Positions 37,391 to 47,656 are shown, counted from the stretch's first letter. The stretch is DNA of 64,000 bases from Glaciimonas sp. PCH181 (GCF_003056055.1 NZ_PYFP01000001.1:2785503-2849502), one strand, 5' to 3'. Program-made: numbers and translations. The notes: generated by a model not told the origin, from the sequence alone.

Positions 37391-38161
37391 ATGGAAAAAT
37401 TACCTGCAAAAACTGGCTGGATTTGGGTAAAAAGTGGCTTTGCGTTATTCCGCAAACAACCCGCTGAAATCTCGACTCTTTTCCTCGCCTATATGTTTCT
37501 TATGCTGGCTGTTGGCATAGTGCCAGTCGTCGGTCAGTTATTACCGCTGATTTTAGTTCCGGTATTTTCGATGGCGTTCATGCAAGCCTGTGTTCAGATC
37601 GAAGATGGCAAACGGGTCTTTCCGAACGTCCTGCTGACCGGGTTTCGCTCACCGGCACTGAAGAATTTATTGCTACTCGGTTGCCTGTATTTGCTTGCAG
37701 CGGTTATCGCCGTCGCCGCCTCAGCCCTGATTGATGGCGGCGTTTTCTGGCAAGCGATGACAGGGCAAGCCCCACTCGATGCCAAAACCGCGCAAGACTC
37801 AAATATGTCGCTGGCGATGATGTTTTCTGCGGCGGTCTATGTGCCATTTGGCATGGCATTCTGGTACGCAGCGCCGCTTATTATGTGGCAGAAAATGGGC
37901 GTAGCAAAAGCGGTTTTTTACAGCTTCTTCGCCGTTCAGCGCGAAACCAAAGCTTTTCTGGTGTACGGACTTGCCTGGATGCTTTTCGGTGTTCTGCTAC
38001 CGGCAATCATCAGCGTTATCGTCGCCCTGGTAGTCGGAAGCGCATCGATTACCATCATGGTGCTGTTGCCGCTGTCCATCGTATTAACGGTCGTGATGTA
38101 TTGCTCGTTTTACTCTACCTATACCCATGTATTCGGCAAGCCAGACGTGGCCGAAAAATAG
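37391..38161 (+). CDS. BPSS1780-type multi-pass membrane protein, function unknown
   Basis: A 256-residue inner-membrane protein with about six hydrophobic segments, starting with a short cytoplasmic part (TGWIWVKSGFALFRKQP) that is typical of this betaproteobacterial family. No catalytic motif is visible. It follows thrB by 6 bases and ends before a strong terminator, so it shares the thrB transcript. Function unknown; threonine export is only a guess from position and is not supported by sequence. Confidence 0.82.
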   Translation: MEKLPAKTGWIWVKSGFALFRKQPAEISTLFLAYMFLMLAVGIVPVVGQLLPLILVPVFSMAFMQACVQIEDGKRVFPNVLLTGFRSPALKNLLLLGCLYLLAAVIAVAASALIDGGVFWQAMTGQAPLDAKTAQDSNMSLAMMFSAAVYVPFGMAFWYAAPLIMWQKMGVAKAVFYSFFAVQRETKAFLVYGLAWMLFGVLLPAIISVIVALVVGSASITIMVLLPLSIVLTVVMYCSFYSTYTHVFGKPDVAEK

Positions 38162-38180
38162 ATTTTAGACTTTCTAAAAT

Positions 38181-38222
38181 GCGTTACTTCCCCTCAATCC
38201 GGGAAGTAACGCGAAATTTTTT
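38181..38222 (+). terminator. Terminator of the thrB transcript
   Basis: A perfect 12-bp stem GCGTTACTTCCC/GGGAAGTAACGC with an 8-base loop, followed by GAAATTTTTT. It begins 20 bases after the membrane protein gene. Confidence 0.85.
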
Positions 38223-38389
38223 CGACGGCTACAGAGCATCTATCAACGTCATAAATCTGATGCACATCCATCAATCGGGTGAGATCAACAAAAATCCACA
38301 TTGACCTCCCTCCTTGTTTAATGCGCGCTGCGCATGCACTGGTCATGGGCAAATACGCAACGCTGTCACTGTCACTGTCAGGCAGCCTA

Positions 38390-39043
38390 TTAAAACAGGC
38401 TTTGATCCTTCAAGTATTGCGAATGATAAGGACCTGCAGGTAAGCCATGTCCGATTTGATAAATGGCTTGCGCGTTAGCCTGCTGCGCCAGCGGCATGTA
38501 GTTCGGTTTAGCCTTTTCAATCGCGGCGGCAATGGCTAAGGCAATAAAGCCAGAGTTTCCTTGCGGGCTATAGACTAGCGTCTCTTTCTTGTGCCATAAC
38601 TCCTCTCCCGTAATACCGCTTTTTAGTGAATAGACTAACTCCACCGTTGTTTGTGTAGACAGCACCATATACTTCGCATCCCAACGATTAATCGCGATGT
38701 ACATGACCGGCTCTGCGCCAAATATCTGCGCCATTCGCTGGGGTGAGTTTGCATGCACCATATCCGCATCGCCCAAACCATCATCCTCCATCACACGCTT
38801 CACCAGATTAACCGGGAACACGTAATATCCGCGTTCAGCAATAGGACGTGAAATAGTGGATAGAAAATAATCGGGAGCATCTACGTCAACACTGCGATTA
38901 ACAACAGGCACGATCAACATCGAACGTGGATTGGTGGCACGGAATTTTTCGTAGTTGGTTGCTTGATCCTTCGGTGCAGTGACACACCCGCTCAACACCA
39001 CTAACACCGCTATCAAAGAGAGAAACTTTACTCTGTAAATCAT
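38390..39043 (-). CDS. DUF799 (GNA1162-type) lipoprotein
   Basis: A 217-residue predicted lipoprotein: hydrophobic signal followed by the lipobox LSGC, acylated at Cys20. The mature part resembles DUF799/GNA1162, with SMLIVPVVNRSVDVDAPDYFLSTI and MYIAINRWDAKY. GNA1162 of Neisseria meningitidis is a surface antigen with a fold related to the periplasmic TolB N-domain; its role is unknown. Last gene of a four-gene set in which each stop overlaps the next start by four bases. Confidence 0.88.
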   Translation of the reverse strand: MIYRVKFLSLIAVLVVLSGCVTAPKDQATNYEKFRATNPRSMLIVPVVNRSVDVDAPDYFLSTISRPIAERGYYVFPVNLVKRVMEDDGLGDADMVHANSPQRMAQIFGAEPVMYIAINRWDAKYMVLSTQTTVELVYSLKSGITGEELWHKKETLVYSPQGNSGFIALAIAAAIEKAKPNYMPLAQQANAQAIYQIGHGLPAGPYHSQYLKDQSLF

Positions 39044-39426
39044 GATTCTTTACTCCCTTTGACAGCGGCCTTGCCCGGCGTATCGGAGGCGGTTTTAATC
39101 ATCACACCCATAAAATATGCTGCTTCCGGCCACTGCTTTTTCTCTTTCTGAAAGTAGATAATGGCCTCCTGATTTTTGCCCTGTTGCATCAATAAGTAGC
39201 CATATTCCGCATACACGCCGGGCGCTAAGATTTTCTGGCCCGACTCGGCAATTTGAATCGTTTGTTCTAGCTGCGTCGCCCAAGCTGCAGCGGCTGCAGG
39301 ATCTTTGTAATAACTGTACATACCGTTTTCATAGCTGCCCCATTCGTATTTATTGTGATTGGTGGCGCACCCGGACAACATCAAAAGCGCAGTCAGAAAA
39401 GGTAGGACTATTTTGCAATGCATCAT
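39040..39426 (-). CDS. DUF4810 lipoprotein
   Basis: A 128-residue predicted lipoprotein with lipobox LSGC (Cys20). The mature part has YEWGSYENGMYSYYKDP, typical of DUF4810, followed by two helices (VYAEYGYLLMQQGKNQEAI) like a single TPR-type hairpin. Function unknown. It overlaps both neighbours by four bases (ATGA), and DUF4810 proteins regularly accompany DUF799 and CsgG-like proteins, so the set probably forms one envelope complex. Confidence 0.88.
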   Translation of the reverse strand: MMHCKIVLPFLTALLMLSGCATNHNKYEWGSYENGMYSYYKDPAAAAAWATQLEQTIQIAESGQKILAPGVYAEYGYLLMQQGKNQEAIIYFQKEKKQWPEAAYFMGVMIKTASDTPGKAAVKGSKES

Positions 39427-39749
39427 TGGTCCCCTCGATTCATAGTGACCGTGCGCGTTTCTCCGCTACTGACAACTATTTTTTCTGCATGCAAAACTCG
39501 TTCACCCTGCTTGATCTGGATTTGGTGCATCCCTTCTTCAATCGCTAAAATTTTTGTACCGTTATATTGATCGGCATTTCCAACAGCCAGACCATCGACA
39601 TACAGCACAGCATTCGGCGGTGCGCCATGGATTGATAGCGACGGGCTTACCGAGCCTGTTTTAACTTGCGTATCTGGCAGTGCACAGGCGCTTAACATCA
39701 GCAGCATGAGGACAGCGGCGATTCTTGGAGCTAGTCGTTTCATCATCAT
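39423..39749 (-). CDS. Small PEGA-like lipoprotein
   Basis: A 108-residue predicted lipoprotein with lipobox LSAC (Cys22, preceded by MLLML). The mature part looks like a single PEGA-type beta domain (APPNAVLYVDGLAVGNAD, then GMHQIQIKQGERVLH), often found on surface or envelope proteins. No catalytic features. Start codon overlaps the CsgG-like gene's stop, and its stop overlaps the DUF4810 start. Confidence 0.8.
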   Translation of the reverse strand: MMMKRLAPRIAAVLMLLMLSACALPDTQVKTGSVSPSLSIHGAPPNAVLYVDGLAVGNADQYNGTKILAIEEGMHQIQIKQGERVLHAEKIVVSSGETRTVTMNRGDQ

Positions 39750-40729
39750 TGGCCTGCACTTTCTGCAACAAATAATTGCGTGCCTTTAACACTTGCAGCA
39801 GAACCTGAAATCAATTCTGCGACAGCGCCTTCATTACTTTCGGAATCACCAAACAGCGATTTCACGCGGAGTTTTCCGACCGCGCTGCCCGGCAAGGTAA
39901 TGTCAAACCCACTTTGTGCACTCTTTATTTTTTGCCCCTCACGTAACACCGCCAGCACATCGCCGACCTTGAGTCCTTGCCGCGCACCACCAGCGATAAA
40001 CACTAGATTACCTTCCGTTTTAAGTATGTCGGTACGCCATGGCCGTTCTTCCAGTTTGGCAATCAACGCATTCTGCACGTCGGAAATAGCCGCAGAGATG
40101 GCGCGATCATTCAGCGTGCTGTCATAGTCGGCATGGCTCCCAAAGCCCGCAACCTCGCCCGCTTCAGTGCTAGCTTCACCAACGCCAGACGTGCTAAAGA
40201 ACACTAAGCCAGTACGCGCATCGACTAAACGAATTTCAACTTTTGCCCTTGCGGTCTGGATTTTTGTGGAACTGAGAAAACCGGATTTCCCAGTAGTGCT
40301 GCGACCAAATTCAGTGACCGAACCTAAAATCAGGGCATCGACGCCTACCAGATCGGCGGAAGAACCAGATTGTCCAAGCAGCTTTTGTTCACTTTGAATT
40401 TTGACGAGATCCGGGCGTTCTAAAAGGAGAAATTTATGCGATGCGCCTAGCCGGTTTGCCAGCATGTCTGAGACTTGTTTGCCGAGGGGATCAAGATTTG
40501 CATCCGTCTGAAAAGTGCGTCCGTACCGCGTTTCGTTAGAGAAACGACCGATGGCGATTTTGCGTTTTAATGTTTTTGCAGCGGTTTCTACAACAATCTG
40601 TTGTTGTGCTTTTATTTGCTGCGCACGAGAATTCTGCGCTTCAACAGTTTGTGGTGGCGTGCTAATGACCGCGCAGCCAGCGACGACAAGTACCAACGTG
40701 GTTGGCACTATTTTTTTCACATTTATCAC
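39746..40729 (-). CDS. CsgG/HfaB family outer-membrane lipoprotein
   Basis: CsgG forms the nonameric outer-membrane pore that secretes curli; HfaB is its holdfast-anchoring relative. This 327-residue protein has a signal with lipobox VAGC (Cys18 from the GTG start), then the CsgG core (RKIAIGRFSNETRYG, LLLERPDLVKIQSEQ, ADALILGSVTEFG-like segment and RLVDARTGLVFFSTSG). I chose the GTG at 40729, with AGGA 7 bases upstream; the frame is open to 40804. It lacks csgA, csgB, csgE and csgF neighbours, so it is not a curli operon. First gene of the four-lipoprotein set. Confidence 0.87.
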   Translation of the reverse strand: MINVKKIVPTTLVLVVAGCAVISTPPQTVEAQNSRAQQIKAQQQIVVETAAKTLKRKIAIGRFSNETRYGRTFQTDANLDPLGKQVSDMLANRLGASHKFLLLERPDLVKIQSEQKLLGQSGSSADLVGVDALILGSVTEFGRSTTGKSGFLSSTKIQTARAKVEIRLVDARTGLVFFSTSGVGEASTEAGEVAGFGSHADYDSTLNDRAISAAISDVQNALIAKLEERPWRTDILKTEGNLVFIAGGARQGLKVGDVLAVLREGQKIKSAQSGFDITLPGSAVGKLRVKSLFGDSESNEGAVAELISGSAASVKGTQLFVAESAGQ

Positions 40730-40879
40730 ATTATTTCCTGGTGGCAATGCATTAAAAGCGGCGATGCTAGCATGTGCCTCAGAGGAAACACGCAATGCGG
40801 CCAACAGTTAAGGAATTTCCCTAGGTTCGTGTGCTAACGGCATGAAGAGATGGATAGGCGTCTAGCCCATCATCGGAGA

Positions 40880-40914
40880 ACGGCGCTGTATTGCAGAAGA
40901 ATCCACAGCGCCGT
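40880..40914 (-). repeat. Hairpin downstream of uvrD
   Basis: ACGGCGCTGT and its exact complement ACAGCGCCGT are separated by 15 bases, 30 bases beyond the uvrD stop. No U-run follows on the minus strand; it may mark the transcript's 3' end by other means. Confidence 0.45.
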
Positions 40915-40943
40915 GTGCTACATTTTTACGAAAACAAACCGCG

Positions 40944-43229
40944 TTAAACCTTATCCAATTTAGCGATCGTCAAATCCAGCAGTTTCATTCCATGCTTACC
41001 AAAATTGATCTGCGCTCGGGCATTGTCGCCACCACCCTCGATATTCACGATCACGCCTTCACCGAATTTTTGATGGGCGACGTTTTCGCCGATACGCCAA
41101 CCGATATCCTTTTTAGCAAATTTGTTGGCGATGTTATTGGCACCACTTTGCGGGGTATCGACCCATGCCGCTTTCGGATGCGCGAACCAGCTATGTTGCT
41201 GCGGCGGCACGATTTTTGGCGAAAGCCATTTCAGTGATTCTTCCGGCAACTCATCAAAAAACCGCGAACGCATGTTGTAACGGGTTTGCCCGTGCAACAT
41301 CCGTGTTTGCGAAAAGCTCATGTACAAGCGCCGCTTGGCACGTGTAATGGCGACGTACATCAAACGCCGTTCTTCCTCAACACCAGCGTCTTCTTTTTGC
41401 GAATTTTCATGTGGAAACAGACCTTCTTCCAGACCGGTAATAAATACCGCATCGAACTCCAAACCTTTCGATGAATGGACCGTCATCAATTGCAAAGCGT
41501 CCTGTCCGGTTTTAGCTTGATTGTCCCCGGCCTCAAGCGAGGCGTGCGACAAGAATGCCGATAACGGTGACATGATGAGCGCCAACTGCGCATCCGCATC
41601 AATAATTTCGACGCCATCCGCCGTCGTGATTGACGCCGCCGCAAGCACATCCGCCTTAGGACCGAGCAGTGCAGGCGCGTCTAGCCCGAAGCCTTCTTCG
41701 CCCACGAACAGCGTCGCGGCATTCACCAATTGCTCCAGATTTTCGATGCGATCCGCACCTTCTCGTTCACTACGATAATGGGTAATCAAGCCGCTCAAAT
41801 CGAGCATAATCTGCACCATCTCTGGCAACGGTAACTGTTGCGTCTCGAAACGTGCGCTCTCAATCAAATTAAGAAATCCGCTCAGCGACGTGCCAGCTTT
41901 TCCCGGGACATAGCGCACTGCCTCATACAACGAAACGCCATGCTGCTTAGCGGCATCCTGCAAGTGTTCAAGCGAACGCGCACCGATCCCGCGCGTCGGA
42001 AAATTCACGACGCGCAAGAATGCAGAGTCGTTATGCGGGTTATCCATCAGTTGCAAATAGGCGATGGCATGCTTCACTTCGGCACGCTCAAAATAGCGTT
42101 GGCCGCCGTACACACGATAAGGAATTCCGGCAGAAAATAACGCATGCTCGATCACCCGCGATTGCGCATTCGACCGATACAAAATCGCGATTTCGCTACG
42201 CGTCGCGCCCTCATTAATCAGGCTTTTTGCTTCTTCGATGATCCACTGCGCTTCAAGTAAATCGCTGGTCGATTCGTAAATTCGTACCGGCTCACCATGA
42301 CCTGCATCCGTGCGTAAATTTTTACCCAGACGCTTGTTATTGTTGGCGATCAGCGTATTTGCAGAATCCAGAATATGGCCATGCGAGCGATAATTTTGTT
42401 CCAGCTTGATTAAATTCTGGACTTGGAATTCACGCTCGAAAGTGCTCATGTTGCCAACATTGGCACCACGAAATGCATAGATGCTTTGATCGTCATCGCC
42501 CACGGCAAAAACAGCACCGCCCTGTCCGGCCATCAATTTCAGCCATTTGTATTGCAGGTCATTAGTGTCCTGAAACTCATCCACCAGAATGTGTTTAAAA
42601 CGGGCTTGATAATGCTCACGCAAGGGCTGGTTCCGCACCATTAATTCATAGGTGCGCAATAACAGCTCGGCAAAATCGACCACGCCTTCGCGCTGACATT
42701 GCTGATCGTACAACGCATACAACTCGACAAATTTACGGTTGTAATCATCGTTGGCTTCGACCTCGTTGGCGCGCAAACCCTGATCTTTCGCGCCATTGAT
42801 GAAGTACATTAAATTGCGCGGTGGATATTTCTCGTCATCGATATTCAACGACTTGAGCAGGCGCTTGATCGCCGATAGCTGATCTTGCGAATCCAGAATC
42901 TGAAATGTCGAAATCAGACCCGCATCCTTATGGTGGGCGCGCAGCAGGCGATTGCAGAGTCCGTGAAAAGTCCCGATCCACATCCCGCGTGTATTAATCG
43001 GCAACATCGCAGACAACCGTACCATCAGTTCCTTGGCGGCCTTGTTGGTAAATGTTACAGCCAGCACGCCGGACGGTGAAACCTGCCCGGTTTGAATAAG
43101 CCATGCGATGCGGGTAATCAATACGCGTGTCTTGCCCGATCCGGCGCCAGCGAGAATCAAGGCGGGTTGTGCGGGCAAAGTTACTGCGGCGAGTTGTTCT
43201 GGATTGAGGTTCTGAAGGAGATTTTGCAT
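40944..43229 (-). CDS. uvrD: DNA helicase II UvrD
   Basis: UvrD is a 3'-5' superfamily 1 helicase that removes incised strands in nucleotide excision and mismatch repair and strips RecA. The 761-residue protein has Walker A GAGSGKTRVL near residue 28, the DEFQDTN box near 220, QNYRSHGHILDSAN, and the SSKGLEFDAVFITGLEEGLFPHE and VAITRAKRRLYMS segments of domain 2A. The C-terminal FGEGVIVNIEGGGDNARAQINF resembles the Tudor-like domain of UvrD that contacts RNA polymerase. ATG at 43229. Confidence 0.97.
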   Translation of the reverse strand: MQNLLQNLNPEQLAAVTLPAQPALILAGAGSGKTRVLITRIAWLIQTGQVSPSGVLAVTFTNKAAKELMVRLSAMLPINTRGMWIGTFHGLCNRLLRAHHKDAGLISTFQILDSQDQLSAIKRLLKSLNIDDEKYPPRNLMYFINGAKDQGLRANEVEANDDYNRKFVELYALYDQQCQREGVVDFAELLLRTYELMVRNQPLREHYQARFKHILVDEFQDTNDLQYKWLKLMAGQGGAVFAVGDDDQSIYAFRGANVGNMSTFEREFQVQNLIKLEQNYRSHGHILDSANTLIANNNKRLGKNLRTDAGHGEPVRIYESTSDLLEAQWIIEEAKSLINEGATRSEIAILYRSNAQSRVIEHALFSAGIPYRVYGGQRYFERAEVKHAIAYLQLMDNPHNDSAFLRVVNFPTRGIGARSLEHLQDAAKQHGVSLYEAVRYVPGKAGTSLSGFLNLIESARFETQQLPLPEMVQIMLDLSGLITHYRSEREGADRIENLEQLVNAATLFVGEEGFGLDAPALLGPKADVLAAASITTADGVEIIDADAQLALIMSPLSAFLSHASLEAGDNQAKTGQDALQLMTVHSSKGLEFDAVFITGLEEGLFPHENSQKEDAGVEEERRLMYVAITRAKRRLYMSFSQTRMLHGQTRYNMRSRFFDELPEESLKWLSPKIVPPQQHSWFAHPKAAWVDTPQSGANNIANKFAKKDIGWRIGENVAHQKFGEGVIVNIEGGGDNARAQINFGKHGMKLLDLTIAKLDKV

Positions 43230-43405
43230 CCTGCCATTATATGCCGCCGAAGCGCCGTTCCGATTATGGCAAGCAATGATTCCGGCTAAAGCGTAAAATA
43301 ATGCACTGCATTATGGCCAACAGGCCCCCGGCATCATTCAATACTGATCAGCTTTGCGCGCTATCGGTTCATTCATCAATACATCACGTTGCTACCTTAC
43401 CTATC

Positions 43406-44656
43406 ATGTCCGAAGAAGCTCGCTCCAAAAGCGTTGCGCCATCCGCGTTAAAGCCGAATATTCAGCCTCTCTCGCAGAGCGAAGTTACTTTTCATATTCT
43501 CTCCACTTCATTTTTTACTTTTCTTTGTTATTTAAGCATCGGTTTGCCGTTAGCCGTATTGCCCGGTTATGTGCACGTCGATCTGGGCTACAGTTCTGTG
43601 ATGGCCGGATTGGCGATCAGCGTGCAATATCTGGCAACGATGCTGAGCCGTCCACGTGCAGGGCGTATTGCAGATTCGGTCGGGCCTAAAACGTCGGTAC
43701 TGTACGGGCTGATGGGCTGTGCGGCCAGTGGTGCAATTCTGATTATCGCTGCGCTATTCAGCGCGATTCCATGGCTCAGTCTGGTGATATTAATGCTCAG
43801 CCGGTTGGTGCTTGGTTATGCAGAAAGCCTGGTAGGCACAGGCGCAATTACCTGGGGTATCGGTCGCGTGGGCGCAGAACATACTGCACGGATGATTTCC
43901 TGGAATGGTATCGCTACCTATGGCGCATTGGCGGTAGGCGCACCATTAGGCGTAGTGATCGTCCATGCCTGGGGCTTGCCGTGGGTTGGTGTCGCAGTCG
44001 TGGCGCTAGGCGTCATTGGCTACTATCTGGCACGGCGCAAACCGGCAACGGCAGTCATCAAAGGTGAGCATTTGCCGTTCCGCCATGTTTTGCGACGCGT
44101 ATTACCTCACGGCTTGGGCCTTGCACTAGGATCTGTCGGCTTCGGATCGATCGCCACTTTCATTACCCTGTTTTATGCTAGTCATCACTGGCCTAATGCC
44201 GCATTCGCACTTACATTGTTTGGCGGATTTTTCGTTGGTGCCCGGCTGCTATTTGCCTCGATGATTGGGCGTTTTGGTGGGTTTCGGGTTGCGGTGGCGT
44301 GCTTCGCTGTGGAAGCATTAGGACTGTTACTTCTGGGCTTCTCTACGGCGTCTTGGGTAGCGCTGTCCGGCGCGGCTTTGACCGGCTTTGGCTTTGCGCT
44401 CGTCTTTCCCGCGCTTGGCGTCGAAGCCGTACGCACCGTACCACAGCACAATCGCGGCAGCGCACTTGGCGCATATTCCCTCTTTTTGGACCTTGCGCTA
44501 GGCATTACTGGCCCATTGGCCGGATTAATCGCTACCGCATTCGGCTATCCCGAAGTATTCTTGTTCGCCGCGATGGCTTCATTGGCTGGCGTGGCATTGA
44601 CAGTGGTACTGCACCGGCGCTCGGAACAAGCAATGGGAAACATGTCGATCGACTAA
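43406..44656 (+). CDS. Major facilitator superfamily transporter (YhhS-like)
   Basis: A 416-residue transporter with about twelve hydrophobic segments. The loop between segments 2 and 3 reads [17 protein letters not shown], the MFS signature in the form seen in YhhS-type efflux/uptake proteins. Substrate unknown; arabinose or drug export are annotations attached to relatives and are not evident from sequence. I start at the ATG at 43406; an open frame extends to 43301, but the extra residues are not transporter-like. Divergent from uvrD. Confidence 0.88.
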   Translation: MSEEARSKSVAPSALKPNIQPLSQSEVTFHILSTSFFTFLCYLSIGLPLAVLPGYVHVDLGYSSVMAGLAISVQYLATMLSRPRAGRIADSVGPKTSVLYGLMGCAASGAILIIAALFSAIPWLSLVILMLSRLVLGYAESLVGTGAITWGIGRVGAEHTARMISWNGIATYGALAVGAPLGVVIVHAWGLPWVGVAVVALGVIGYYLARRKPATAVIKGEHLPFRHVLRRVLPHGLGLALGSVGFGSIATFITLFYASHHWPNAAFALTLFGGFFVGARLLFASMIGRFGGFRVAVACFAVEALGLLLLGFSTASWVALSGAALTGFGFALVFPALGVEAVRTVPQHNRGSALGAYSLFLDLALGITGPLAGLIATAFGYPEVFLFAAMASLAGVALTVVLHRRSEQAMGNMSID

Positions 44657-44698
44657 TTAGAAATGCGTGACTTATCTGATTTTTCAATATTGCACAAA

Positions 44699-44730
44699 TT
44701 GACATAAAATAGCTCTGGTAAAAATATACG
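44699..44730 (+). promoter_or_regulatory. Probable sigma-70 promoter of dps
   Basis: A consensus -35 TTGACA (44699-44704) is followed after 17-20 bases by AAATATACG, from which AAATAT or TATACG could serve as -10. It lies about 70 bases upstream of the dps start. Confidence 0.55.
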
Positions 44731-44797
44731 TCTATTAAAAATCTAATAGACAAGTACCCACAGCTCTTAGTTGAGAGCACACACAAGGAGTAATGCA

Positions 44798-45298
44798 ATG
44801 GCAAAGATAGTTGCAAAAAAAAGCGTCGCGCCAATCAACATCGGCATCAATGATAAAGATCGCAAGAAAATTGCCGATGGCCTCAGCAAATTGCTTGCCG
44901 ATACTTACACTCTGTATCTGAAGACCCACAATTTCCATTGGAACGTCACCGGGCCAATGTTCAATACGTTGCACCTGATGTTTGAAGGGCAATACACTGA
45001 GCTGGCATTGGCAGTCGATCTGATTGCAGAACGTATCCGTGCATTGGGTTATCCAGCGCCAGGATCGTATAGCGCATTTGCCAAGCTATCGAGTATTGCT
45101 GAAGCTGAAGGCGTACCGAACGCGACTGAAATGATTCAACAATTGGTCGCGGGTCAAGAGTCGGTTACACGCACAGCGCGTTCGATTTTCCCAGTAGTTG
45201 ATGCGGCATCCGATGAGCCGACCGCCGATCTGCTGACACAACGTATGCAATTGCATGAAAAAAATGCATGGATGTTGCGCAGCTTACTAGAAGGCTAA
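44798..45298 (+). CDS. dps: Dps family DNA-binding ferritin-like protein
   Basis: Dps forms a 12-subunit shell that oxidises and stores iron with hydrogen peroxide and can coat DNA in stress. From the ATG at 44798 (AAGGAG 7 bases upstream) the protein has 166 residues. The ferroxidase ligands lie in [13 protein letters not shown] and [20 protein letters not shown]. The N-terminus is short and lysine-rich (MAKIVAKKS), which can serve DNA binding. OxyR is encoded in this window and is the usual activator of dps, but no site was identified. Confidence 0.95.
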   Translation: MAKIVAKKSVAPINIGINDKDRKKIADGLSKLLADTYTLYLKTHNFHWNVTGPMFNTLHLMFEGQYTELALAVDLIAERIRALGYPAPGSYSAFAKLSSIAEAEGVPNATEMIQQLVAGQESVTRTARSIFPVVDAASDEPTADLLTQRMQLHEKNAWMLRSLLEG

Positions 45299-45324
45299 AA
45301 GCTTGCGGTCTTAGAAAATTAATG

Positions 45325-45357
45325 CAAAAAAACGGCGCACAGAGCGCCGTTTTTTTA
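45325..45357. terminator. Bidirectional terminator between dps and thiE
   Basis: A GC stem ACGGCGC/GCGCCGT with a 5-base loop, extended by A and T runs of seven on either side, suits both convergent transcripts. Confidence 0.9.
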
Positions 45358-45384
45358 TAGCCATTCACGTGTCTAAAAATCGTT

Positions 45385-46011
45385 CTATTGCGCGAACAAC
45401 GCAACAAATTCACGTGCCGCCGCCTGCGGATCTTGTGCCAGATAAACGCTGCTAATCGCGGCCACCATATCTGCGCCAGCAGCCACCAGCGGCACCGCAT
45501 TTTGCTGCGTCATGCCACCGATGACGACGTTCGGCAACGGAATCTCGGTATTAGCCGTCGTCACAATAGAGGGCTGCGTGGTCACTGCATATTTCTTGAC
45601 CAGCGATGGATAAAAGCCACCGAACGCAACATAGCTGGCACCGGAACGCGCTGCCAGATGCGCCAGTTCCATGCTGCCATAGCAGGATGCACCGACAATT
45701 TTATCCGGGCCGACTTGCGCGCGCACATCGGCGACGCTGGCATCCGTGCCACCGACATGAATACCATCCGCATCCAGTGCCAGACACAACGCAACGTGAT
45801 CGTTGATGATGAACGGGCGCTGATAACGTCGACACAACGCAAGCAACTGCTCCGCCTGTTCCTGGCGCAACGCGGTGTCGGCAGTCTTATGCCGATACTG
45901 CAACAGCGCGGCACCGCCTTGTAAAGCCTGTTCGCTGACCGCTACCAACTTGGCCGTATCATCCCAATCGGGCGTGACGATATACAGGCCTTTCAGACTA
46001 AAAATTTTCAT
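45385..46011 (-). CDS. thiE: Thiamine phosphate synthase
   Basis: ThiE joins the pyrimidine and thiazole halves to thiamine phosphate. The 208-residue TIM-barrel protein has LLQYRHKTAD, FIINDHVALCLALDADGIHVG and a glycine-rich phosphate site near VVIGGMTQQN. It is the last gene of thiC-thiS-thiG-thiD-thiE; its ATG overlaps the thiD stop by four bases. Confidence 0.96.
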   Translation of the reverse strand: MKIFSLKGLYIVTPDWDDTAKLVAVSEQALQGGAALLQYRHKTADTALRQEQAEQLLALCRRYQRPFIINDHVALCLALDADGIHVGGTDASVADVRAQVGPDKIVGASCYGSMELAHLAARSGASYVAFGGFYPSLVKKYAVTTQPSIVTTANTEIPLPNVVIGGMTQQNAVPLVAAGADMVAAISSVYLAQDPQAAAREFVALFAQ

Positions 46012-46853
46012 GATGATTCCTTCGTTTGCTGTAAAAACGGCAGCGTCCGGTTAGGAATACGCTGCCCATCGGCAATCGCGTAGGACGACGCTAACGTTTG
46101 CTGGCAATACGTCTGCGCGGCATCGATAGCCTGCTCCATTGACCATCCCCGCGCCAATAATGCCGCCAACGCTGCAGCCAGAGTACACCCACTGCCATGA
46201 AACTCACCCGGCAAGCGCGGCCATTCCCAGCTACGCTGCTGACCCGCGGTGTACCAACGATTTAACACATGATTCAACTCTGGCCCATGCCCGCCTTTTA
46301 ACAAAACATGCTGACAACCGCGTGCCATTAGTTGCTGCGCCTGAATGTCGGGATGTTGATCAGAATTAATCTTGTCGCCACATAAACGATTCGCTTCAAT
46401 CCGATTCGGTGTGATGACCGTCGCCAAGGCAAATAAGGGTGCTAAAGCCGCAATCGGATCTTCCGACGCCAGCGCATCGCCCGCACCATTTGCCAATACA
46501 GGATCAAACACCACCGGCAAGTCCGGCTGACGCACACGCAAATCGCGAATAATAGCGGCGATCACGTCGGCATTGGCACGATTGCCAACGATGCCGAGCT
46601 TGACCGCCGCAATCTCGATCCGATCAACCAATACTTGGGCTTGATGGCGCACCAGATCGGCTGCTACCGGATGCACGCCAAAGACGTGCTGATTGTCCTG
46701 CACTGTCAGCACGGTCACGACGGACATCGGATGCGCGTCCAGCGAGGCTATCGCAGTGATATCCGCTTGCAGGCCCGCGCCACCGCTAGGATCTGAACCT
46801 GAAAATACTAAAACGCAGGGCGGCGCGGATGCTGACGACGATAGTCGGCTCAC
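46008..46853 (-). CDS. thiD: Hydroxymethylpyrimidine (phosphate) kinase
   Basis: ThiD phosphorylates HMP twice to HMP diphosphate. The 281-residue ribokinase-fold protein shows [17 protein letters not shown] at the N-terminus, [16 protein letters not shown] in the middle and the anion-hole [21 protein letters not shown] near the C-terminus. The start is a GTG that overlaps the thiG stop (GTGA). ThiD and ThiE are separate genes here, not the fusion seen in some relatives. Confidence 0.96.
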   Translation of the reverse strand: MSRLSSSASAPPCVLVFSGSDPSGGAGLQADITAIASLDAHPMSVVTVLTVQDNQHVFGVHPVAADLVRHQAQVLVDRIEIAAVKLGIVGNRANADVIAAIIRDLRVRQPDLPVVFDPVLANGAGDALASEDPIAALAPLFALATVITPNRIEANRLCGDKINSDQHPDIQAQQLMARGCQHVLLKGGHGPELNHVLNRWYTAGQQRSWEWPRLPGEFHGSGCTLAAALAALLARGWSMEQAIDAAQTYCQQTLASSYAIADGQRIPNRTLPFLQQTKESS

Positions 46854-47656
46854 TTGATGCGATCCGCCATCGGCGATGACGGCGAAGCGGCAAAACGCTT
46901 GGGAATCCGCCCGGCCAGAAACGCCTCGCGCCCGGCTTCAACTGCCAGCCGCATCGCTCGCGCCATACGAATCGGATCACGCGCACCGGCAATCGCCGTA
47001 TTCATCAGCACGCCGTCGCAACCCAACTCCATTGCAATCGCCGCATCGGAAGCCGTGCCAACACCAGCATCCACCAGCACCGGTACTTTTGCCTGCTCGA
47101 TGATCAACGATAAATTCCACGGATTCAAAATACCCATGCCAGAGCCGATTAACGACGCCAGCGGCATCACGGCGACGCAGCCGATTTCTTCCAGAATACG
47201 GGCTTGAATCGGATCGTCACTGCAATACACCATGACATCGAAACCATCTTTGACCAGTATTTCTGCGGCCTTTAAGGTCTCTGGCATATTCGGAAATAAT
47301 GTCTTTTCGTCGCCTAGCACTTCCAATTTTGCCAGCTTGTGACCGCCCAATAATTCGCGCCCTAACTGCAAGGTGTAAACCGCATCTTTAGCGTTATAAC
47401 AACCGGCGGTATTAGGCAATATTGTGTAGCGCGACTGCGGCACAACATCCAGCAAACTAGGCGCATTGGGGTCTTGCCCGATATTCACACGGCGAATCGC
47501 CACCGTAATAATTTCCGCGCCGCTGGCTTCTGTCGCGTCACGTGTCTGATCAAGATCGCGGTATTTTCCACTACCGACTAACAAGCGCGAGCGGTAAGTT
47601 TTTCCTGCAATGGTCAAGCCGCTATCCTGAGATATTTCTTGGAGGACATCATTCAT
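46850..47656 (-). CDS. thiG: Thiazole synthase
   Basis: ThiG makes the thiazole phosphate from DXP (the product of Dxs, also encoded here), ThiS thiocarboxylate and dehydroglycine. The 268-residue protein contains [10 protein letters not shown], the [21 protein letters not shown] segment in two overlapping parts, and [22 protein letters not shown] with [11 protein letters not shown] at the phosphate site. AGGA lies 6 bases before the ATG. There is a 92-base gap to thiS. Confidence 0.97.
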   Translation of the reverse strand: MNDVLQEISQDSGLTIAGKTYRSRLLVGSGKYRDLDQTRDATEASGAEIITVAIRRVNIGQDPNAPSLLDVVPQSRYTILPNTAGCYNAKDAVYTLQLGRELLGGHKLAKLEVLGDEKTLFPNMPETLKAAEILVKDGFDVMVYCSDDPIQARILEEIGCVAVMPLASLIGSGMGILNPWNLSLIIEQAKVPVLVDAGVGTASDAAIAMELGCDGVLMNTAIAGARDPIRMARAMRLAVEAGREAFLAGRIPKRFAASPSSPMADRIK

